Positions 57,241 to 64,000 of a DNA stretch of 64,000 bases are shown in pieces. Under the pieces are notes generated by a model. The model was not told where the DNA came from. It searched no databases and was given only the letters and a program-made list of their open reading frames with translations. The stretch lies in contig NC_057811.1 in assembly GCF_018294505.1 (NCBI RefSeq), positions 24,486,287 through 24,550,286 of the forward strand, written 5' to 3'. Position numbers and translations under genes: made by a program. Position 1 is the first letter of the stretch. The number at the start of each line of letters is the position of its first letter. This DNA comes from Triticum aestivum (lineage: Eukaryota > Streptophyta > Magnoliopsida > Poales > Poaceae).

Positions 57241-58993
57241 TTGGTACTTTTAAACATGGTGCTGCATATGAGACGTAGTCAGTCCCTACTCAGCTGGCCG
57301 GCATCGCTAGGAATAGGAAGCGTTTTGAGGTTTGGAGTTCAACTCTCATCGTGTTCGTTTTCTTTTTTCGATTTGCTCGGCACCTGCCAATTGGGCTGGC
57401 CCATTTACGCACCACCTTTAGTGAAGGCTGCTCGATTTTTAACGCTATCGAGCGTCGAGCAGGAGCTCTCTAAAAGAGCAACGTTGGGACACGCATCAGC
57501 AACATTCCGTTTTCCTTTGAAAAAAGGCACCAGAAGGCCCATCATGTTTTCATGTAAAAAAAGACTTAGAGCAGCCCAACCTCGAGATGGTACAGCAGCA
57601 GCAATCCCTTTGTTTTAGGAAAACGGAAAGCAACGTCGGGACATGCATCACATTCTGCTTTCCTAAAAAAACACCAGAAGGCCGTCCTTGACGATTTGAA
57701 CAACTTAAAAAAACTAAGGCTAGCATATGTGGGTCGAACACGCGTGACACATCAGCATGAGCCATCCATGATGGTATGTTGGGTGTACAGCTGGTCGAGT
57801 CGTGAAGGTATCCGTGACGGTCCATCACGAGGGCGCCATTGTTGTTGGGTTTGTTCTCATCACATTAATCTGTGACGGATTTCATGACGAATAAGACGAA
57901 TTCGTCATCGATCATGATGGTTCATGAGAACGTCATCAGAAATCCGTCATGGATTAACACATTTCTAGTAGTGAATCCTCGACATCGTGGTTCATCCGAT
58001 GAGATCATCGTGGAACGTGTGGGAGCCAACATGGATATCCAGATCCCGCTGTTGGTTATTGGCTAGAGAGGTGTCTCGGTCATGTCTGCATGATTCCCGA
58101 ACCCGTAGGGTCTACACATTTAAGGTTCGATGACGCTAGGGTTATAAGGAAGGTTTGTATGTGATTACCGAATGTTGTTCGGAGTCCCGGAAGATATCCC
58201 GGACGTCACGAGGAGTTCCGGATTGGTCCGGAGGTGAAGATTTATATATGGGAAGTCATCATACGGTCACCGGAAATATTCGGGGGTATACGTGTATTGT
58301 ACCGGCACCACCAGAGGGGTTCCGGGGGTCCACCGGGAGGGTCCACCAGCCCCGGAGGGCCTTATGGGCTGTAGGTGGAAGGGAACCAGCCCCTAAGTGG
58401 GCTGGGCGCCATCCCCCCTAGGTCCCATGCGCCTAGGGTTGGGGGGAACCCTAAAGGGGGGCGCCCCCCTTGCAAGGGGGGCGCCCCCTCCCCCTTCGCC
58501 GCCGCCCCCCCTCTAGATCTCATCTAGAGGGGCCGGCCCCCTTCCCCCTTCTCCCTATAAATAGAGGGGTGGGGAGAGGGCTGCAGCACCACATCCAAGG
58601 CGCAGCCCCTCCCCTCCCCAACACCTCTCCTCCTCCGCGTGAGCTTGGCGAAGCCCTGTCGGAGAACTGCCACTCCATCACCACCACGTCGTCGTGCTGC
58701 TGTTGGAGCCCTCTTCCTCAACCTCTCCCTCCTCCTTGCTGGATCAAGGTGCGGGAGACGTCACCGGGCTGCACGTGTGTTGAACGCGGAGGTGCCGTTG
58801 TTCGGCGCTAGGATCGGAATCTACCGCGATCTGAATCGCTACGAGTACGACTCCCTCATCCGTGTTCTTGCAACGCTTCCGACTCGCGATCTTCAAAGGT
58901 ATGAAGATGCACTCCCCTCTCGTTGCTAGTAAACTCCATAGATTGATCTTGGTGATGCGTAGAAAATTTTAATTTCTACAACGATCCCCAACA

Positions 58994-59012
58994 GTGGCAT
59001 CATGAGCTAGGT
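58994..59012 (+). promoter_or_regulatory. Primer-binding site region of Angela/BARE
   Basis: GTGGCATCATGAGCTAGG directly after the LTR end, a diverged form of the TGGTATCAGAGC-type site. Confidence 0.6.
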
Positions 59013-60250
59013 CTATGCGTAGTTTCTATGCACGAGTAGAACACAAGTTATTGTGGGCGTCGATTTTGTCAATTTACTTGCCGTTACTAGTCTTATCTTG
59101 ATTCGGCGGCATCGTGGGATGAAGCGGCCCGGACCGACCTTACACGTACGCTTACGTGAGACAGGTTCCACCGACTGACATGCAGTAGTTGCATATGGTG
59201 GCTAGCGGGTGTCTGTCTCTCCCACTTTAGTCGGATCGGATTCGATGAAAAGGGTCCTTATGAAGGGTAAATGGAAATTGGTATATCACGTTGTGGTTTT
59301 GGCGTAGGTAAGAAACGTCCTTGCTAGAAACCTATAGCAGCCACGTAAAAATTTTGCAACAACAATTAGAGGACATCTAACTTGTTATTGCAGCATGTGT
59401 CATGTGATGTGATATGGCCAGAAGAATGTGATGTATGAGATTGATCATGTTCTTGTAATTGGAATCACGACTTGCATGTCGATGAGTATGACAACCGGCA
59501 GGAGCCATAACAGTTGTCTTAATTTATTTATGACCTGCGTGTCAACTGAAACGTCATGTAATTGCTTTACTTTATTGCTAACCGTTAGCCATAGTAGTAG
59601 AAGTAATAGTTGGCGAGACAACTTCATGAAGACACGATGATGGAGATCATGGTGTCATGCCGGTGACGATGATGATCATGGCGCCCCGAAGATGGAGATC
59701 AAAAGGAGCAAAAATGATATTGGCCATATCATGTCACTATTTGATTGCATGTGATGTTTATCATGTTTTACATCTTATTTTCTTAGAACGACGGTAGCCT
59801 AAATAAGACGATCTCTCACTAAAATTTCAAGAATTGTGTTCCCCCTAACTGTGCACCGTTGCTAAAGTCCGTTGTTCCGAAGCACCACGTGATGATCGGG
59901 TGTGATAGGTCCTAACATTCGCATACAACGGGTGTAAGCCAAATTTACACACGCAATACACTTAGGTTGACTTGACGAGCCTAGCATGTACAGACATGGC
60001 CTCGGAACACGGAAGACCGAAAGGTCGAACATGAGTCGTATAGAAGATACGATCAACACGAAGATGTTCACCGATGACTACTAGTCCGTCTCACGTGATG
60101 ATCGGACACGTCCTAGTTGACTCAGATCATGTATCACTTAGATGACTAGAGGGATGTCTGTCTGAGTGGGAGTTCATTAATAATTTGATTAGATGAACTT
60201 AATTATCATGAACTTAGTCTAAAATCTTTACAATATGTCTTGTAGATCAA
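59013..60250 (+). other. Angela/BARE untranslated leader
   Basis: About 1.24 kb between PBS and gag, the normal long leader of this family. Contains many short ATGs but no protein-like frame. Confidence 0.75.
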
Positions 60251-61696
60251 ATGGCCCACGCTAATGTCAACCTCAACTTCAACGCGTTCCTAGAGAAAAC
60301 CAAGCTGAAAGACGATGGTAGCAACTATACGGACTGGGTCCGGAACTTGAGGATCATCCTCATAGCTCCCAAGAAAGCATATGTCCTTGAAGCACCGCTA
60401 GGTGAAGCACCCGTCCCAGCAAACCAAGACGTTATGAACGCCTGGCAAACACGTGTTGATGATTACTCCCTGGTTCAGTGCGGCATGCTTTACAGCTTAG
60501 AACCGGGGCTCCAAAAGCATTTCGAGTAGCACGGAGCATATGAGATGTTCCAAGAGCTGAAAATGGTTTTCCAAGCTCATGCCCGGGTCGAGAGATATGA
60601 AGTCTCCGACAAGTTCTACAGTTGTAAGATGGAGGAGAATAGTTCCGTCAGCGAACACATACTCAAAATGTCTGGGTTGCACAACCGCTTATCTCAGCTG
60701 GGAGTTAATCTCCCGGATGATGCGGTCATTGACAGAATCCTTCAGTCGCTCCCACCTAGCTACAAGAGCTTTGTGATGAACTTCAATATGCAGGGGATGG
60801 AAAAGACCATTCCTGAGGTATATTCAATGCTAAAATCAGCGGAGGTGGAGATCAAAAAGGAACATCAAGTGTTGATGGTGAATAAAACCACTAAGTTCAA
60901 GAAAGGCAAGGGTAAGAAGAACTTCAAGAAAGACGGCAAGGGAGTTGCCGCACCCGGTAAGCAAGCTGCCGGGAAGAAGACAAAGAATGGACCCAAGCCT
61001 GAGACTGAGTGCTTTTATTGCAAGGGAAACGGTCACTGGAAGCGGAACTGCCCCAAGTACTTAGCGGATAAGAAGGCCGGCAATACCAAAGGTATATGTG
61101 ATATACATGTTATTGATGTGTACCTTACCAGCGCTCGTAGTAGCTCCTGGGTATTTGATACCGGTGCGGTTGCTCATATTTGTAACTCAAAACAGGAGCT
61201 GCGGAATAAGCGGAGACTGGCGAAGGACGAGGTGACGATGCGCGTCAGAAATGGTTCCAAGGTCGATGTGATCGCCGTCAGCACGCTACCTCTACATTTA
61301 CCTACGGGATTAGTTTTAAACCTCAATAATTGTTATTTAGTGCCAGCTTTGAGCATGAACATTGTATCTGGATCTCGTTTAATGCGAGATGGCTACTCAT
61401 TTAAATCCGAGAATAATGGTTGTTCTATTTATATGAGAGATATGTTTTATGGTCATGCCCCGCTGGTCAATGGTTTATTCTTAATGAATCTCGAACGTGA
61501 TGTTACACATATTCATAGTGTGAATGCCAAGAAATGTAAGGTTGATAATGGTAGTCGCACATACTTGTGGCACTGCCGCCTTGGTCACATTGGTGTCAAA
61601 CGCATGAAGAAACTCCATGCAGATGGACTTTTGGAGTCTCTTGATTATGAATCATTTGACACATGCGAACCATGCCTCATGGGCAAAATGACCTAG
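60251..61696 (+). pseudogene. Angela gag, protease and integrase start
   Basis: ATG 60251 (MAHANVNLNFNAFLEKTKLK). Gag helices (DYSLVQCGMLYSLEPGLQKH, HILKMSGLHNRLSQLGVNLP), Lys-rich linker, knuckle CFYCKGNGHWKRNC with all four ligands. Protease WVFDTGAVAHIC. Integrase zinc region LWHCRLGHIGVKRMKK...CEPCLMGK. In-frame TAG at 60527-60529 and again at 61694-61696. Confidence 0.92.
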
Positions 61697-61714
61697 ACTC
61701 TGTTTTCCGGAACA

Positions 61715-64000
61715 ATGGAGCGAGCAACCAACTTATTTGAAATCATACATACTGATGTGTGCGGTCCAATGAGCGTTGAGGCTCGCGGTGGCTATCGTTA
61801 TGTTCTCACCCTCACTGATGACTTAAGTAGATATGGGTATGTCTACTTGATGAAACACAAGTCTGAGACCTTTGAAAAGTTCAAGGAATTTCAGAGTGAG
61901 GTTGAGAATCAACGTGACAGGAAAATAAAGTTCTTACAATCAGATCATGGGGGAGAATATTTGAGTCACGAATTTGGCACACACTTAAGGAAATTTGGAA
62001 TTGTTTCACAAGTCACGCCGCCTGGAACACCTCAGCGTAATGGTGTGCCCGAACGTTGTAATCGCACTCTGTTGGACATGGTGCGATCTATGATGTCTCT
62101 TACCGACCTACTGCTATCATTTTGGGGATATGCTTTAGAGACTGCCGCATTCACTTTAAATAGGGCTCCATCGAAATCCGTTGAGACGACACCGTATGAA
62201 CTATGGTTTGGGAAGAAACCTAAGCTGTCGTTTCTGAAAGTTTGGGGATGCGATGCTTATGTCAAGAAACTTCAACCTGAAAAGCTCGAACCCAAGTCGG
62301 AAAAATGCGTCTTCATAGGATACCCCAAGGAAACTATTGGGTATACCTTCTACCTCAGATCCGAAGGCAAGATCTTTGTTGCCAAGAATGGTTCCTTTCC
62401 AGAGAAAGAGTTTCTCTCGAAAGAAGTAAGTGGGAGGAAAGTGGAACTTGATGAGATGACTCTTCTAGAACCAGAGAGTAGCGCAGCACAAGAAAATGTT
62501 TCTGTGGTGCCTCCACCGACTAGAGAGGAGGTTAATGATGACGATCATGATCAAGTTACCACTGAACTTCGTAGGTCCACAAGGACACGTTCCACACCAG
62601 AGTGGTACGTCAACCCTGTCCTGAAAATCATGTTGTTAGACAACGGTGAACCTTCGAACTATGAAGAAGCGATGGCGGGCCCGGATTCCGATAAATGGCT
62701 TGAAGCCATGAAATCCGAGATAGGATCCATGTATGAAAACAAAGTATGGACTTTGACTGACTTGCCCAATGATCGGCGAGCCATAGAAAATAAATGGATC
62801 TTTAAGAAGAAGACATACGCAGATGGTAATGTGACCATCTATAAGGCTCGGCTTGTCGCTAAGGGTTATCGACAAGTTCAAGGGGTTGACTACGATGAGA
62901 CTTTCTCACCCGTAGCGAAGCTGAAGTCCGTCCGAATCATGTTAGCAATTGCCGCGTTCTATGATTATGAGATATGGCAAATGGACGTCAAAGCGGCTGT
63001 ATATGATGCAGCCAGAAGGTTTTGTCGATCCTAAGAATGCTGACAAGGTGTGGAAGCTCCAAAGCTCAATCAATGGGCTGGTGCAAGCATCTCGGAGTTG
63101 GAACATTCGCTTTGATGAGATGATCAAAGCGTTTGGGTTTACGCAGACTTATGGAGAAGCCTGTGTTTACAAGAAAGTGAGTGGGAGCTCTGTAGCGTTT
63201 CTCATATTATATGTGGATGACATACTATTGATGGGAAATGATATAGAATTCTTGGAAAGCATAAAGGCCTACTTGAATAAGTGTTTTTCAATGAAGGACC
63301 TTGGAGAAGCTGCTTATATATTAGGCATCAAGATCTATAGATATAGATCGAGACGCCTCATTGGTCTTTCACAAAGCATGTACCTTGACAAGAGATTGAA
63401 GAAGTTCAATATGGATCAGTCCAAGAAGGGGTTCTTGCCTATATTGCCAGGTGTGAGATTGAGCACGGCTCAATGCCCGACCACGACAGAAGATAGAGAA
63501 AAGATGAGTGTCATCCCCTATGCCTCGGCCATAGGGTCTATTATGTATGCCATGCTGTGTACTAGACCTGATGTAAACCTTGCCGTAAGTTTGGTAGGAA
63601 GGTACCAAAGTAATCCCGGCATGGAACACTGGACATCGGTCAAGAACATCCCGAAGTACCTGAAAAGGACTAAGGATATGTTTCTCATTTATGGAGGTGA
63701 CGAAGAGCTCGTCGTAAAGGGTTACGTCGATGCTAGCTTCGACACAGATGTGGATGACTCTAAGTCACAAACCGGATACGTGTATATTTTGAATGGTGGG
63801 GCAGTCAGCTGGTGCAGTTGCAAGCAAAGCGTCATGGCGGGATCTACATGTGAAGAGGAGTACATGGCAGCCTCGGAGGCAGCACATGAAGCAATCTGGA
63901 TGAAGGAGTTCATTGCCGACCTAGGAGTTATTCCCAATGCATCGGGGCCAATGACTCTTCTATGACAACACTGGAGCTATTGCCCTTGCCAAGGAGCCCA
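61715..64000 (+). pseudogene. Angela integrase, RT and RNase H, window end
   Basis: Integrase core IHTDVCGPM, LQSDHGGEYLS, NGVPERCNRTLLDM. RT start KWIFKKKTYADGNVTIYKAR, then MDVKAA at about 62996, where the usual FLNG-containing stretch is missing and the frame shifts. It continues in the frame of MQPEGFVDPKNADKVWKL and LYVDDILLMGND (YVDD active site) to RNase H (GYVDASFDTD, GSTCEEEYMAASEAAHEAIW), with a stop at 63963-63965 and another frame to the window end. Confidence 0.92.

Larger units (their letters stand above)
52620..57973. mobile_element. CACTA element (5354 bp), non-autonomous
   Basis: TIRs CACTACAAGAAATGTGTTAA and CACTACTAGAAATGTGTTAA (one mismatch in about 33 bases) and 3-bp TSD aat (52617-52619, 57974-57976) inside the Angela LTR. 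Subterminal ATGACGG/CCGTCAT words occur at 52640-52810 and 57790-57960. No transposase. The interior holds a GC-rich gene-like segment, a Copia fragment and AT-rich filler. Confidence 0.88.
51915..58993 (+). repeat. 5' LTR of Angela/BARE, split by a CACTA element
   Basis: Blocks 51915-52619 and 57977-58993, together about 1.72 kb, the usual Angela/BARE length. The TATA box TATAAATA is at 58556-58563. Confidence 0.9.
51915..64000 (+). mobile_element. Angela/BARE-type Copia retrotransposon, 5' part
   Basis: Inserted in the RT-RNase H of the previous Copia (one flank ttcac, the other outside). 5' LTR 51915-58993 (interrupted), leader, gag and pol on plus, running off the window in RNase H. LTR words (TGTTGGAAATATGCCCTAGAGG with its continuation; end CCCCAACA) are those of Angela/BARE/WIS. 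Stops and an internal deletion make it defective. Confidence 0.92.

Noticed and set aside
1..64000. Host genes, true tRNA or rRNA genes
   Set aside because: I looked on both strands and found only transposable-element proteins and tRNA-like fragments without proper acceptor stems. A tRNA scan and a protein search would settle this.

Overview
This is a nest of plant transposable elements with no recognisable host gene. The LTR families (Angela/BARE-type Copia, Athila- and Tekay-lineage Gypsy with kilobase LTRs, TNP2-type CACTA elements) point to a Triticeae grass such as wheat, Aegilops or barley. Family names are recalled from characteristic ends and motifs, not from a database search. Nearly every protein is broken by frameshifts or stops. 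Many stops look like CAG/CGA to TAG/TGA changes, as expected in methylated heterochromatin (inference).

Layout. 1-6411: right part of a CACTA element on the minus strand. It carries a broken TNP2-like transposase, a small second gene (coiled coil plus C-terminal membrane helix), subterminal palindromic repeats, and three copies of a promoter module resembling the plant snRNA promoter (USE, exactly 24 nt, TATA). Two of these copies sit in front of long hairpins that end in T6 runs. 6415-6521: remnant of a LINE ORF2. 6522-23408: Angela-like Copia (minus; 3' LTR plus a scrap of RNase H). Its LTR holds a Gypsy/Athila-type element at 7017-20719 (TSD ggcgc), which is itself interrupted by a 4-kb solo LTR at 12971-17007, and a second Gypsy solo LTR at 21667-23052 (TSD gtacc). 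23409-25978: left end of a second CACTA element, rich in tandem repeats. 25979-37434: Tekay-type chromovirus (plus) with an extra ORF before gag and a truncated 3' LTR. 37435-47610: an unclassified, possibly Helitron-like sequence, interrupted by a 7.1-kb LINE (37605-44743, 12-bp TSD) and a MULE with about 300-bp TIRs (44784-46181, 9-bp TSD). 47611-51914: a Copia element (plus) cut by an Angela/BARE element at 51915-64000+. The 5' LTR of that Angela element was in turn split by a CACTA element (52620-57973, TSD aat) carrying a Copia fragment.

How the parts relate. The genes are retrotransposon gag-pol (capsid, protease, reverse transcriptase, RNase H, integrase), LINE ORF1/ORF2 and CACTA transposase. 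None appears fully intact. The order of insertion can be read from the nesting and the target-site duplications.

Most interesting signal. At 1042-1241 (minus) a USE/TATA promoter with Pol III-type spacing, a predicted start at the base of a 129-nt near-perfect hairpin, and a T6 terminator at its other base together look like a natural short-hairpin RNA gene inside a CACTA arm. A second such cassette lies at 445-656 (plus).
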